Shown here: positions 43,417-57,200 of the stretch, in pieces | How the letters are laid out: every line of letters starts with the position of its first letter | Numbering within the stretch: position 1 is the first letter of the stretch | Origin: Gigantopelta aegis | Lineage: Eukaryota; Mollusca; Gastropoda; Neomphalida; Peltospiridae | Assembly (NCBI RefSeq): GCF_016097555.1 | Contig: NC_054702.1 | Location: 79,589,997-79,653,996, forward strand | Length of the DNA: 64,000 bases | Reading direction: 5' to 3' | Position numbers and translations under genes: made by a program | Notes under the pieces: model-generated | What the model was told of the DNA's origin: nothing | Seen by the model: only the letters and a program-made list of their open reading frames with translations | Databases searched by the model: none

Positions 43417-43424
43417 ACATATAC
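43325..43424 (+). repeat. (TATATG)n microsatellite
   Basis: A TG/TA-rich simple repeat of about 100 bp settling into TATATG units. It is open in several frames and is not coding. Confidence 0.95.
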
Positions 43425-43437
43425 AGTGTACAGTGTA

Positions 43438-43607
43438 CAGTGAAACCCCTCTAAAACAGACAAACTCAGAACCAAGTAAAATGTTTGGTTTTAACAGATA
43501 TGTGGTTTAGAGATATTAAATTATAAATTCTATGCTTATTTGTGAAAAATGTCAGGTTTTGTTGGAATTCCGGTATACAGAGGGTCTGATTTTGAGAGGT
43601 TTCACTG
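43438..43607. mobile_element. pogo-type MITE, 170 bp
   Basis: CAGTGAAACCCCTCTAAAA at the left, TTTTGAGAGGTTTCACTG at the right, TA on both sides. The ends resemble the MITE at 38413. Confidence 0.75.
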
Positions 43608-44162
43608 TATATACAGTTTAATTTTGTTATCTTGATGTTGAAGGGGTTGAACAGTGGATTGAGATAAACAGTAGTTTTTGTGATTATTATACCATGGGAC
43701 CATTTCCTGACCTCCAGATTACTTCGACTGATGAGATAACGATGTTTTACTGTATTACTATTATTATATAATGTTTTGTCTTCATGTTGTTTATTTATTT
43801 ATATATAGAGATAACTATTTAATCAGTTTGTTGATTACTGAATTGAAATCAAATTATTTTTGGATGCAATTACATACTAGCTTGATGTAGACACTTGTAT
43901 ATTGTTTAAGTAGGTAGGTCACAAAATACATTTATGATGCATGTATAGTGAAGATGCTCAAATTAGGGCTGTTCTGAAATTATAAGTGGGAAACGTGGAG
44001 TTAGGAATGAGAGGGACAGATTTTGGAGGGGTGATTTGTTAAACAAGAGAGTGGGAATGAATGAATGAATGAATGTTTAACAACACCCCAGCATGAAAAA
44101 TACATTGGCTTATTGGGTGTCAAACTGTGGTAATGTCCGAGAGTGTGAGTGAGGAAGGCAGA

Positions 44163-44537
44163 AATAATGTTTTATTTACAACACATTTTAATTATTTAAT
44201 TACAGTTATATCAGACATATGGTTACTATCCACACAGATAAAGAGAGAGGAAACCTGTTGCCACCATGTAATGAGCTGCTCTTTCTGGTTAGCAGCAAGG
44301 GATCTTTTATAAACACCATCCCACAGACAGGGTAGCACATACAATAGCTTTTGATAGGTGACCATCGATGGGGGTCGATCTAAAACCAACCATGTATCAG
44401 GCGAGTAAGTGGGGCGGGAATTAAAAATCTGTGAAAACTAGTTATCACAAAAAAATAGCCCAACATGCCCATCAGCGGGAATCAATCCTGGACCAGACGT
44501 GCATCAGTCGAGCGGTATTACCACTGGACTACATGGG
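44163..44537 (-). mobile_element. SINE, family A, composite or rearranged
   Basis: Body blocks on the minus strand with a head near 44365-44410, followed by a second partial head (TAGTCCAGTGGTAATACCGC, GGATTGATTCC) at 44452-44537. A family C tail lies just before it at about 44057-44135. Confidence 0.7.
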
Positions 44538-45372
44538 AGGGGTCTTTTTAATGAAGACAATGTCAAATTATTTAAATTTATTCTTTAGTTTGTGGACAGT
44601 ATGGCGTACCAAAGCTACTATCCTCGGTGGATGTTGATATGGGCTGTTTGATGGTATTTGTTCCCAGAAGATGCCTCCCACACTTTTCATGGATTATTTC
44701 TGGAACAGCCTTAAAAGAAACTTACATATTTTGGTGATGGTTTATAAATAAAAAATCTGACATACAAATGTATGACTATCAGGGTAAGCGGTTACATCAA
44801 TATATGCCTTAATAACCATTTTTTGTACAACACTTACTAAGCAATCATGTTTGCAAAAGGAACTGATACAGTTTGATAAATGTTGAGGTATTTCGTGTTG
44901 ATAATGTTCACCAAGTAATAAACTTACAATTTTACACTGACAGTCACACTGATGGCCACTGTCTGGTTCATATATACGTCCTTCATTTAATCATGTGTAA
45001 ATGTTTCTAAACTGGAATATTTTATATTAATTAGGAACAGTATTTACATGAAAATTATTTTCTTAGTTTATGGAGTATGTGAACAAAATTACTGTTTTAA
45101 AAGCTTATTAAACTATATTTTGTAATTGTGACCAATAATTAAACTCACTTTTTGTTGAAAGTATATTCAGTCTATTTTAGAGAATTAATAATGTACAGTA
45201 TATCATTCAGTATTGTAACCAATAATGAAACTTTTTTCTTCATAATTTAATGCATACATTTTGTAATTCCTTAACTAGTGAGCACCATATATTTGTTCAC
45301 TGTAACCAACAATTAAAGTGCAATTTTGTGTATTTTATTTCACCATATCAAATGTTATTTGCTCATGTTGTC

Positions 45373-45529
45373 CAGGGGCTAGCTTGGGATTTTCAGGTGG
45401 GTATGCACTTTTTTCAGCGATGGAATGAAGTGCATACACATACATGCATTTACATCATATATTTTAATAAAAAACAAATATCAGGTGGTACACAGCTGCG
45501 TACCTGCATATATAGAAGCTAGGCCCCTG
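45373..45529. mobile_element. MITE, hAT-like, 157 bp
   Basis: CAGGGGCTAGCTT at the left and GAAGCTAGGCCCCTG at the right; the arms continue with GGTGGGTATGCA against GCGTACCTGCATA. Confidence 0.6.
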
Positions 45530-45639
45530 TTGTTATATTAATAGTTGTTGTTACTTTAATTAGAATCCAGGTGAGTTTGAAATGGCTTGTTCGGTAATAC
45601 AGCATTTAGCCAAGTATAGCATTTAAAATGCTCAACAGC

Positions 45640-45850
45640 ATAGGCTCAATCGTATAGCATTCACCTGAGTTATGATTCCTCCGAGTTTGAATGGCATGGT
45701 CATTGGTATAGCATTCACCTGAATTTGAAATGGCATGCTCAATAGTATAGGATTCCTCCGAGTTTGAATGGCATGGTCATTGGTATAGCATTCACCTGAA
45801 TTTGAAATGGCATGCTCAGTAGTACAGCATTCACCTTCGTGTGGTGAGCC
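45640..45850 (+). repeat. Tandem units, about 36 bp, in a two-step higher-order pattern
   Basis: GAATGGCATGGTCATTGGTA and GAAATGGCATGCTCARTAGTA alternate, each followed by CATTCACCTGA or GATTCCTCCGA. About six units. Confidence 0.8.
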
Positions 45851-46433
45851 ATTCAACATTTCAACTGGAATTCTAAAAAAAAACATGCTTAAGAACTACA
45901 TGTTCTTATAGCTTTTAAAAACAAATTTATATTTAACAAAGGAAACTTTATTTTGTACTTAAAATGCATAGCTCTGCAGAGATTTGTGTGCTTTTTTGTT
46001 TTACATGTTTATAATATGAAGTATTTACATTCGTTGTTTGAAACAAAACAAACATTCCTGAAGCGACTCGTTGTTCTGTTATCACTATTACTTTGTGACA
46101 CTATTGTGCTGGTTACCAGTATATATTTATAGTAAACTTGTGAATTATCACCTGTAATTATAATTATCACCTGTAATTGTTCATTTCTACCTAGATTGGA
46201 AAGTTGATTTTTTTAATGAATAGTACTTTAAAAAGTATGAAAAAGTATGCTGAACTTCATTCAAAATGCACCATTTGGTTATAAAAAAGGCTAAGAGAAG
46301 ACAAAACAAATGTAATACATTTAACTGATTTTGTATCACTGGATATAACAGTAAATAACCCCCAAAATGGAATGCAAGGGTTAGGGCTACTATGTTTTAT
46401 AGCAATCACACATGCAACAGCAATAATAATTAA

Positions 46434-46818
46434 ACGGACAGACCGTAGTTTTTAAACACTAAGACATATTTTTCAGTATTAGAGCCATTTATGATCACTG
46501 AAATCAAACATTACTTATATTTTATTGTTTAGATTAGTCATTTCCATACAGTCGAAGTGTTTCTGGTCACCCTGGTGTTTTTAATACCACAAAATGCATT
46601 TTTCATATTTTTTAAAACATGTGATTCTGAAAAGTAACGGTTATGGAGTCGCGTTTTAGTCTATTTCAACATTTCACAGACACTTGTTTCACTCTGTTGT
46701 CTCCAAATTTGTTACAAGTTTGTAAATTAACCAAACTTAGTGTCCATTTTTACGGGTTGAAACTAGTCTAGATGAAAAATATGCCTTAGTGTTTAAAAAC
46801 TGGGGTCTGTCCCTTTAA
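46434..46818. mobile_element. MITE with GGACAGACC ends
   Basis: GGACAGACCGTAGTTTTTAA at the left and TTAAAAACTGGGGTCTGTCC at the right; arms about 37 bp including AACACTAAG. About 385 bp, no coding region. Confidence 0.75.
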
Positions 46819-47050
46819 CTACTGGGTGATCATTTTTAATGGAGTTTTTATTAAAACTTTTGTTTGCACACTTTCAGTTTGACAAGTACTTGTATAATCA
46901 AGATATATGATGTGTAAATTTACTTATTGTTTTATGTGTTAAAGTTTGATTTTTTAAATTAGTATTATTTTAATTTGTATTATTTTCAAGTAATAGGTTG
47001 TATTAGATTTCAAATATGACAGTGGTAACAAGGATGAATTTGGTTAATAT

Positions 47051-47618
47051 ACTGTAAATCAGAAAATGTTAGCGAGCATAAAATGTTGGCAAATTTAGCG
47101 AAGTCATAGAAGATGCTAATATTTCATGATGCTAAATTTAAAGAGACACATCAGACTTCCAAAAAACATTTGTGTGATTGTTTATTCTATGCATAAGCGT
47201 ACAAGACGGGGCAGGGGGGCAACTGCACCCACCCCCCAGTCCTGAAGAAAAAATCCTCAAATTCTAGTAAAAGCAATAGAAAAATTAAGGCAAAATGAGC
47301 TGGCCTGAACACTTTTCACAACATATTTCCATCAATCTACCCACAATATTAATTGTGATCCATGTAAAAATGTGTGGCGATTCGTTTGCAACCCTATATA
47401 ACTGTTTGGCAGTAATGCCAATATTGTAATCCACTGAAGGCACAACAATGGTTACATACTATGGATTATACCAAAAGGATAGTAAACAACAATAGTTAGT
47501 TAGCATGCACATTACTTACTTTCTCATATGATGACCTTGCTAAATCCCTGTCGCTAAAATGTCAGTTATTGGGATTTTGCTCAATTTTAAGATCGCTAAT
47601 ATTTTATGATTTACAGTA
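47051..47618. mobile_element. MITE with ACTGTAAATCA ends
   Basis: ACTGTAAATCAGAAAATGTT then AGCGA at the left; TCGCTAATATTTTATGATTT then ACAGT at the right. About 570 bp, not coding. AT or TA flanks both ends. Confidence 0.7.
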
Positions 47619-48364
47619 TTTGATTTAGGAATAGGCATATTTAATTCATGAGCCTTTATTTTGTGTTATTTTGCTTGGCTAAGATAGATTGCTTTGGTAG
47701 CACTTTTTATAAATGAATCACTTTTTTATTCAGCTTAAACCCTGTTTTACAAACATTGATGATTTAAAAAATAATTTTGCCGTTAAACACTATATTTCAA
47801 AACACTAGATTTTTTTGCCTTCATATATTTTTCATATACCTATTAACACCACTTTTGCTTTTGAAAGCTTATGTGGTTTGTGGTTTGTTTTTTATATTCA
47901 AAGTGTTTTTGGTTTTGTTTTATTTGGCTTTTGGGGGTGGGTGGGGGTTGGCAAGTATAGGGGAAATTAATTTAATATTGGTTGGTTTTTGTGTTCGTTT
48001 TATATAGAATCATGTTGTTATCCAAGCAATTATAATTAATTTTCATACATGTAAGCCAACCTGAGCTGCTCTATTGTTAAATATTGCTCATCAGGGATGA
48101 GATATTTTTTCATTTTATTGAATGTTATGTCAAAATTATTTCAGTGTATTTGTGATTTTGCTTTGGAATTTCATCAATAAACAGCAATAATTAATGAAGT
48201 TGTGTTTTTATTCATCTGCATAAGGCCTGCTTTCCATTAACACAATACTGCGCATGATTTATATTATAGTGCATTTACAGTAATCTGATTAAAATCAGCT
48301 CCACTGGGTCTTTAATTTCCACAGGCTGTAGTACAGGCCAGTGGAGCGGGTTTTAATCAGATTG

Positions 48365-48573
48365 AAGAAGGAAATGGTTTATTTAATGACGCACTCAACA
48401 CACTTTATTTATGATTATATGGCATCAGACATATGACTAAAGACCACACAGATATAGAAACCTGCTGTCGCCACTTCATGGGCTACTCTTTTCGATTAGC
48501 AGCAAGGGATCTTTTATATGCACCATCCCACAGACAGGGTAGTACATACCACGGCCTTTGATATGCCAGTCTT
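48365..48573 (-). mobile_element. SINE, family A, head missing, clear target duplication
   Basis: TTAATCAGATTG stands on both sides (about 48353-48364 and 48574-48586). The body is intact but the head is cut just after GATATGCCAGT. Confidence 0.85.
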
Positions 48574-48759
48574 AATCAGATTGCATTAGCACAAGCAGAA
48601 ATGTGCATTTCCACATCTGCACTTTTCCAAGCAATATTGGATGTCATCAAAGTGTATTTTTCAAGCGGATGGTAAACAATTTGCATTATAACATCAAAGC
48701 AAAAAATGTCTGCATATGGAAATGCTAATATAAAAAAGGTAGAGTATCCAGCCTGTGCT

Positions 48760-48953
48760 CCACAACTGGTTTAATGAAGGCTGTGGTATGTACTATCTTG
48801 TCTGTGGAATACTGCATTTAAAAAGATCTGTTGCTATGAATTGGAAAGAGTAGGTTTCCTTGCATTATCTGCATGGTCGTTAACCATATGTCTGGCTATA
48901 ACGGTAAATACAATGTGTGGAGTACATTGTTAAATAAAACATTCTTTCCCTCT
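48760..48953 (+). mobile_element. SINE, family A, 5'-truncated and decayed
   Basis: GGCTGTGGTATGTACTATCT, GTTAACCATATGTCTG and AAATAAAACATTC on the plus strand. Confidence 0.75.
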
Positions 48954-49091
48954 AAAATAGAGACCACTCCCATCATAATTAATTGTTCAAGATTCTAGTC
49001 ATCATGTGATTTCAAGTTGAAATATGTGGTCATCAAACACTAGCTATCAATAAATCAATCTAATTAAAATTAGCACCACTATATTACATGT

Positions 49092-49580
49092 GGATCTAAC
49101 AGCAGCCCGTTGGAGCTCATGTCCAGTTGACCTTTCATTCGACCAATCAAAACCTTACTTGCAAAATCATGCCAGTGATTTGAACAGAATTTTAAAAACA
49201 TTCGGGATTATGCCAAGGGTATACGAAATGATTCTGGTGAATTACAAAGTATGCCGGAAACTAATTGCAATATAAAATTTTATATAAAATTTGTTTGAAG
49301 ACAAAAAAACAACCTGTGATGGTATAGCCATAAAATCTGTTGATACTAGTATACAATACAAAGTTTATTACTACACTTTTCCCCCTGTTTTTTCAATGTT
49401 GAAATAGACCAACAAGTTTGCCTATTGCATAGTCTCGCCCACTTTTTAGAATTTGTATGCTCCCGAATAACGCTATAAAAGGCGAAATGTAATTGGTCAA
49501 TATTTAAATTGTTATTTATAGATGAAATGTCACCTGGACATGGGAGTTCACGCAATGCTGTTAGATCTACTGGTAGACGA
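49092..49580. mobile_element. Foldback element, arms about 80 bp, diverged
   Basis: GATCTAACAGCAGC, CTCATGTCCAGTTGACCTTT and GACCAATCA at the left; TTGGTCAA, AAATGTCACCTGGACATGGG and TGCTGTTAGATC at the right. Confidence 0.6.
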
Positions 49581-49617
49581 GTAGAGTGAAGGGTACAATT
49601 CGAACAGATCAATTAGC

Positions 49618-49912
49618 AAAGTGGTGCAGCACTCACCTGATGCACGGTATGTCAAGGATTGATACCAGTTGGTGGGCCCATTGGGCTCTCTCTCATTTCA
49701 GCCAGTGCACCACAACTGGTATATAAAAGGCTGTGGTACATACTATCCTGACTGTGGGATGATGCATATAAAAAGATTCCTCAATATTAATGGAAAAATG
49801 TAGAGGGTTTCCTCTCCAAGATTATGTCAGAATTACCAAATGTTGAACATCCAATAACTGATGATTAATAAATAAATGTGCTCTAGTGGTGTTGTTAAAC
49901 AAAACAAACTTC
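49618..49912 (+). mobile_element. SINE, family B
   Basis: A weak head, then AGCCAGTGCACCACAACTGG, GATGCATATAAAAAGATTCC, GTCAGAATTACCAAATGTTG and tail TTAAACAAAACAAACTT. Confidence 0.85.
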
Positions 49913-50368
49913 TTTTTTAATGAACAGTTTTTGAAGTATATACTACTTCGGAGACAAAACATCAACTCGTCATTGGACAGTTATTACAGGTTGTTTTTTA
50001 GGCAGTTTGTCATGGTCCTCTTATTTTGTTTAGGAAAATAACGTAAACTTATTTCTGGCTTAATTAGATGGATATTGGGACACATCCGTTTGATCATTCT
50101 GCAAAAATCAACAAACCATGCAGTACTTTCTTCAGTTCTAAGACTAACACCTGAAGTGTGTCAAGTGTTAGTTAATTATCATTACACAAATACCCGAGGG
50201 CAGATTCAATGGAATGAAACAAAATGTATGCGCCCATTGAAATGGCCTTCACGATTTACCATTTTATTAATTAAATATACCAACACACTTGTCCATATGA
50301 AGGAGTAATGCACTTTAATTATCGCCGAATAAGCATAGCAACCAGAAAGCCATGCCCGACTACTTCTT

Positions 50369-50686
50369 GGGCAGGATGTAGCCCAGTGGTAAAGCGTTCG
50401 CTTGATGCGCGGTCAGTCTATGATTGATCCAACTGGGCTATTTCTCATTCCAGCCAATGTACCAAGACTGGTACATCAAAGGTCGTGGTGTGTGCTATCC
50501 TGTCTACGAGATGGTGCATATAAAAGATCCCTTGCTGCTTATCAAAAAAGAGTAGCCCATGAAGTGGTGACAGCAGGTTTCCTCCTTCATTATCTGTGTG
50601 GTCCTTAACCATATGTCCGACGCCATATACGGTAACCATACATAAAATGTGTTCGAGTGTGTTGTTAAACAAAACATTTCCTTCAA
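50369..50686 (+). mobile_element. SINE, family A, full length
   Basis: The best complete copy. Head GATGTAGCCCAGTGGTAAAG (A box), a slightly altered B box (ATGATTGATCC), body through AAAAGATCCCTTGCTGCTTA and GGTCCTTAACCATATGTCCG, tail GTTAAACAAAACATTTCC. Confidence 0.9.
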
Positions 50687-50875
50687 TGTCAGTTTGTAAC
50701 AGTAGTTTTCTGAGGATCTTATATTTTAGTACACTTATTTTTAAGTCACACTTAACATTTTTGCATACATCAGTCCTTCATATTTGAAGTAGGATTCCTC
50801 TGGAATATCTTTCTACAGCCATTTTACCCCAAGTAATCCACAGATTACCGACAACAGTAAATCTTCCTTGCTGAA

Positions 50876-51090
50876 AGGGGTGGGATCTCACCCAGCTGGT
50901 AGAGCGTTCTGATGCTTGGGTCAAAGGATCAAACCACCTAGGCCGTGTGCCACGACTGGTATGTCAAAGGCTGTGTGCCACGACTGGTATGTCAAAGGCT
51001 GTGTGCCACGACTGGTATGTCAATGGCTGTGTGCCACAACTGGTATGTCAATGGCCGTGTGCCACAACTGGTATGTCAAAGGCTTTGTTA
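50876..51090 (+). mobile_element. SINE head with a 28-bp internal tandem expansion
   Basis: The tRNA-like head (CCAGCTGGTAGAGCG, GGATCAAACC) is followed by five units of GTGTGCCACRACTGGTATGT plus CAAWGGCT at 28-bp spacing from 50945. In normal copies this segment occurs once. The rest of the body is lost. Confidence 0.8.
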
Positions 51091-51249
51091 CATTTATGTG
51101 CTTTCTTAGCTGTCTGTTGGACAGTGCATAAATATATTATCATTTGCAGCTAATAAAACAGTAGCAAGTTTCAATTTACTCAAGTGGTACCATTACACAA
51201 AACCAGAGGTTTTTTCCTTCTTTTTTTGTCCATTGCTGAAATTGCACAA

Positions 51250-54200
51250 CATAAAAAAAACACAACCACTGACAATTCTTTTGTTTTAATTCTGGTTGGG
51301 GAAACATGTGATAACAATGATATAAACAACTGATATATGATTTATGATCTAAATGGGAAAAAAATGAATAATTTGGTCATTATGTGAAATCTGTAGAAAT
51401 AACTGGGTGTTGAATACATTTCATGTTAACACAATTATCAAAATTCTGTCATATTTTACAATCACTTGTATATGCCTGAAGAATATTCCAGAAATATCAA
51501 CCACACCATTATTATTTTTTGCAATCCAAAGTTAGCAAGTATATTTTTAATGCAGTTACGGTAAAATAATTTCCTTTTATTTTATAGGTTTGTGGGGTTT
51601 GGAAACAAATTTCCTTTTTGTGATCATTTCTGGAATAGCTTTGTCAAGAAAAATCCAATATATTTTTAACATTTTAACATTCTTGGTTTATTACCTGATG
51701 TTAAAATATATAGACATTTGTATTACACTAGTCCAGGATGTGAAGATGATCCAGTACCAAAGTAAGAAATAAATGTTAATCTTGAACCTGTTGTAACTGG
51801 AAAAGATTTTAACAATTTAAAATTAAAAACATTTAAAACGTCAATTTAAAAGGAATAATGCGAACATGTAACCAATCACAGGCCTTACAAATGATGTGAA
51901 AGCATCCAGTTATAATAACAGCACTGTAACATAATTTTCACAAAATGCTAAAAGAGAAATGAAATATGTTAATGTATAAAATATAAGGCTTCCATGGTTT
52001 GACCTATATGAAAATAAAGGTGGCAATAAATGGTTAATGGGGAATCGTTTTTGGAACAGTTGTAGCTATTTTATACATTTGTGTCGACTGTTTTGTGACA
52101 TTTAAAAAATGCTTTGCAATCAATAAAAATAAATGTTTTCATATACAGGGATAAAAAATGGCACTGGACAAAAAAATTAAAAATTAAAACAACTTTTCAT
52201 GGTCTTCGAAAATAGAGAGTTAATATGAGCTTTCCATCAAAGGGTAGGTTAGTGCTAAAAGCTGTACTTCCTGGAAAAGAACACTAAGACCTTTTCATTT
52301 CTGTATATACACATGTACATTGCCAAATAAGAGAGAATAGATCGAATAAAAAATACTAACACATTAGAAGGCCTGTAATTGTGGTATAACAATTATTGTA
52401 AAAGCACATTTTTTTGAGAAAATTGTCTTAAAAAGAAAATATTCACTTTTATCACATGGTAAGAGCCATCAGTTAATCTACCCTGCTGGATCTGTTAAAA
52501 GTGCACCATGTAAGACAGCCACCTGCCTATAAGGAGTGCTTTAACTATATCCCAACGGTATACAAATGCATCTCACCTATATGTATAATAAAAGGCTACT
52601 GTGACCTTTCATTGACAGATCTGTACTGTACAAAGACTTAAAAAAATACAGGACAGTGCTCACAATATTCATACTGTGTTATGTGACACACTGATGTAAT
52701 GCATTCAAATCACTGGGGGTTCACTCTAACATGTTACAACTTGTCACTGTCAATTGCTTCAGTAGTATTTCAATGAACTAAAATATCCACTTCAAGTTGA
52801 AAATGAAAAACTATATCGCAATTTAATATATGTCATATACATGTACATTAATATATATAAGTTATATCTTTAAAATATACACATTTATTACACAGAAGAA
52901 CTAATACAAAACTAACAAAACAGGTTGTGAGCATTTGTACATTATTTGATAAAATAATTTCTTCTATACATATGAATTTGGATAAACAACAAAATAAGAG
53001 GTTTTCAGTACTGGTGACAGCATTATTTGATATGAACACACAGGCATGTGCAATGTGCCAACAGACTTTGCCTCTCACACAATACAAACCTGAATACGTT
53101 TTAAAGTAATGATGAGACAGGGCCATTTATTAAGGCGAAAATGACTTTAAAAGCATTCCGAATAATCAATAAACAAACATAATGCAACAAATATTAAGAC
53201 ATTACTGGTAATTCCACTTCTCAATTTATTATTTATTTACCTTTTTATCTTAAAATATCAGTTATAAATGAAATTACATATACAATGTATGACAAGTGTT
53301 TCTAAAATTTAATCTGAATCCAAATGTAAATTCAGTCGAGACTCAAACTACATGTACACATTTTGTGTGATTTTCATTTGTCTATCATGAAGTTTCTAAA
53401 AAACAAAACAAAAATGTAGACTCAAGTGGCCAGTAAATACATATTCAGTGCTTGTTTCAAAATGTTATAATGTACTCTCTCGTTTTTAATTATTGGAGAA
53501 ATTGCCAAATGTGCATTACAATTTGTATTTATAAATATTATTCCTCAATTCAGATTGATAGTACTCTTCTTTCATTTCCCCACATGATACATGTAATGCT
53601 TTATTTGTTGTTGGCTACATATGGAAGTGAAGATAGGACTTCATGTTTTGTGTTTTATTAATTACCACCATGTTGACATTACTGATGAAAGCTTTGTTTT
53701 GCACATACACCCTTTTACACAAAGTCATTTGCAGAAAAAACTTCATTAAAGCTACATGTAGATAACAGATTCAAATGCTTTTGGCATGTGCTTAATGCAT
53801 CTTATTCTTTTGAATTTTATATCTTTTGATATCGCTATTTTACTGTTATGCCATGTCGTTCACAAAATGGTAGAAGATGCATTCAATTAAAGCAATTAGC
53901 AGCCAAACAAAAGCAGTAAATTTCCTTACAAAGCAACTACGGAATAATGTTTCATAAAAGTTTATGGAACTTCAGTGAAGTATTTTTAACTATCGTAAAT
54001 GAATTTTTTGAAAAATCCATTGGTAGTCAACAATATTATTGTAATAAATGTGACTCATGTAAATGTACGTTTGTAATTTGTTAATGTAAAGAAGAAGAAG
54101 AAAAAAAAGAAGACGACCCCCAACCCAACTATTAGTAATCAGAAAAAGTCAAATACATGAACAGAAATGTGATCGCATTAAATTTCAAAGAACTACAACT

Positions 54201-57200
54201 GAATTTCAAACCTTATATATTAATCTTCAAACACTGGATGAAAATTACAAACGGTATGTACATTCTGTCAGCCTTATAAATATTATCACAGGTGCAGTAC
54301 TAACTGAAAAAAAAAAAAAAAATCAACACCAAAACAATAAAATTTGAATAATTTCATTAAATGTTTATGATTCAATGGTATATATATATATAAATAAAGT
54401 AGCAGTAATTACTTTAAGTTACAAAAAGTTTAATAGCTTTAAGTCTAAAGTTAAATTGGAATTAATAAACATTTTTTTCAAAACATTTGAATATCACTTT
54501 GGTATTCATGGCACCAATCCCAATTATTAAGCAGTGTAAAATAGTTTCACCTATTACAGGGTTATTACTGTAACATTACATTATAAAATTACTTTGGTAA
54601 ATTTATCATTTGTAATATTATTGTCCTAGTGTTTGTAGTAGTTCAATATTTCAATTTAAATGTGAAACAGAAAAGGTACATACATAGGGAACTAGGGTTA
54701 GTAACAGAAGTATTTTCACATAAGTATTAATATAATTTGTTTTTGTCCATTTTTAAAATTCAAACAAACATATTAACAATAATAAAATAAATTAAAACCA
54801 GGCAGGATTATAAAATAAAACAGTAAAGTCATTACCAGTTAAATACAAATTCATACCCATCGTGAAACCATTTTCATCAAATTTAAGCTGGTGACAAAGG
54901 AATAATTATGTCATGAAATACATAACATTTTACAGTAGTAGTTCATTTATTACTCTCTTAATATTTTAATATATCATGCTAAACATACCATACTTCTGGG
55001 TACTTTACAAATCTCTTATCTAAAACGAGGAAGCAAAATAGTGAAAATTATGCTAAAAATTCAAACACTGAAGTAAGCAAATGAGTTAGTAGTTTATTAG
55101 GGTTTGTACAATACTGACACCTACACATTTCTTACAACTGATTTATGGTTGCACAAAAACAAGAAAACTTACAGCACATGCTTAGAATATGATTATTAAG
55201 GAACCTACTTGTGCATCCAGTGACTTCAGTTTTCTCAAAGTGTTTTTTAAAAATGTATTTATGTACCTTTTCACAGTGTAATACATTCCATAAAATTTCG
55301 GCAAATTCAGTTTTTAAACAAATTATGCATTTCCAAATGTGAAAACTAAATATTTGTCAAATCTGAAAATGTGTTTTGGGCGATACCCACTGTATACATA
55401 TATAATCCAAATCTATATGTGTTTTGGGCGATACCCACTGTATACATGTATAATCCAAATCTATATGTGCTACTTAACACCCAGGAACAAGATCTCCATC
55501 TGATGCAGTGAATAATCTCGGTCTTAAAAAAATAATTATCTGCTAGAATTTTACTAGTGGCATTATATATATATTATTATTATATCATGTACTAACAAAT
55601 GTACAGAGTATATAAGTGCACTGTACTAATATTAATAAGCCTGGACATTTATATATTGAAAATATATCACTTTTCTTCATCAGAAAAAGTTCTAGGAAAC
55701 TGTACAAAAACTTTTTGATTTGCGAAGTGTGTATTCAAATTTCCACAAAAGTACTCCGCCCACTCACCCACTTTGCAGTTTTATGCCTGTTTGTATGCTA
55801 TAACAAATTAGTGATGAGATACATACTATTAAATTTCTGTTTTATATAAAATCATAGTGGACAAGAAATGATTTTCATGTACAACTTTAAGGAGAAATTT
55901 TAACAAATGGTTCTGCAAAATGAACTAGGATTTACCCAATGAACCATAAAACAATTTACTATCAAAGCCAGTGTCATATTTCTCAACTAAAATTCACACA
56001 GAGTAATGTATACCACATTGAGTCCTAGCTTGAAGATGGCAGCTGCCACTTTACATAATTAGCAGGCATTTATAATGACACTCAAGGTTTCAGAATGTGC
56101 AAATTGTTATATATTTTACAAGATGCATTTACATGTACACTCTAGTTCTGTTAACTGTTTCACCCCTGTCATGGGTGCAAAGTCCTGCTGTCCGATTAGA
56201 TAGCATATATGACCTAGTTAAAACCATCACTTCTAATTACTAACAGTTTGATATTATATAACAATCACATTTAAAGGAAACTATTGTAGTTTTGTAGTTA
56301 AGTCTTGCATTACTAAATATCACCCCCACACTCCCCTTAAAAATAAATGTTCATCAAAATACTGCATTATTAATAATAACAATAAAGCCCCTTCCCAACA
56401 TTGTAAGCTAACTGAAGTTGACCAGTTATTTGCTAAATGTACTGCATACATTGGTAACAACTAAGGATATCACTTGGCAGATTAACAAAAAGCACTGCTA
56501 AAACGCAAACATGCACCAATGCGTAATTTAACTAAGTTTCACCAATTCAGATAATCAGTCAGAGGTGTTGAATACATTGTTAGAAATACCCACACTAACC
56601 TGGATTTAGTTGGTGGTTTTGAATACATTAATAGCCAGAAATACCCACACTGATTTTGTTTTAGCCTCAAGAATTGGAGATGAAATTATTATCAAAGTTT
56701 GTTCAAGAGTATTTGAAAACAACGTACATGTATTTTGTGTCAGGGGTAAATCGACCCTTTTTGTTTGTTGTTTTAAAAAAGAAATGCTGGTCATTCCCCC
56801 TCCCACCCAACGTATGGTTATATATTTGAGAATGGCACAAACGGTTTTTTGTTTGCCAAGAGCATATCAAAGTCTTTTTAGTGCAGTAATGTTAATAATA
56901 GCCAATAGCTGCTAAAGAGTTGTACATATTCAAAAATGCATTTCAAGTTATATTAAGCTATTCATAGTTAACATTTCATTAATTTTGAGGTGAAATGTTA
57001 TGAATATGGCATCAACACCTGTGACTGATTTTCTTTAACCATAGATGCGCACATACACATATTATAGCGTTATTGTTTTATGCATTGTCAAGGCAGCCAC
57101 CAAAAGAAGCACACAACAGCCCAGCCGAATCATCACAGAGATGTGCACAATAAAACAGTTTCTGTCTAAATGGTGGAATCCTATAACCATGTGAATAAAT

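Larger units (their letters stand above)
42159..51250. other. Intergenic region rich in SINEs and MITEs
   Basis: Nine kb between the glycoprotein gene and the repeat-poor block before numb. No credible coding exon was found on either strand; all open frames are short and fall in repeats. The elements found are listed separately. Confidence 0.6.

Noticed and set aside
43246-43510. Frames with YVYVYV and MYMYMY
   Set aside because: Translation of the TATATG microsatellite.
45632-45886. 84-codon minus-strand frame
   Set aside because: Entirely within the 36-bp tandem units.
49090-49612. Short frames on both strands of 61-88 codons
   Set aside because: They are the two arms of one foldback element.
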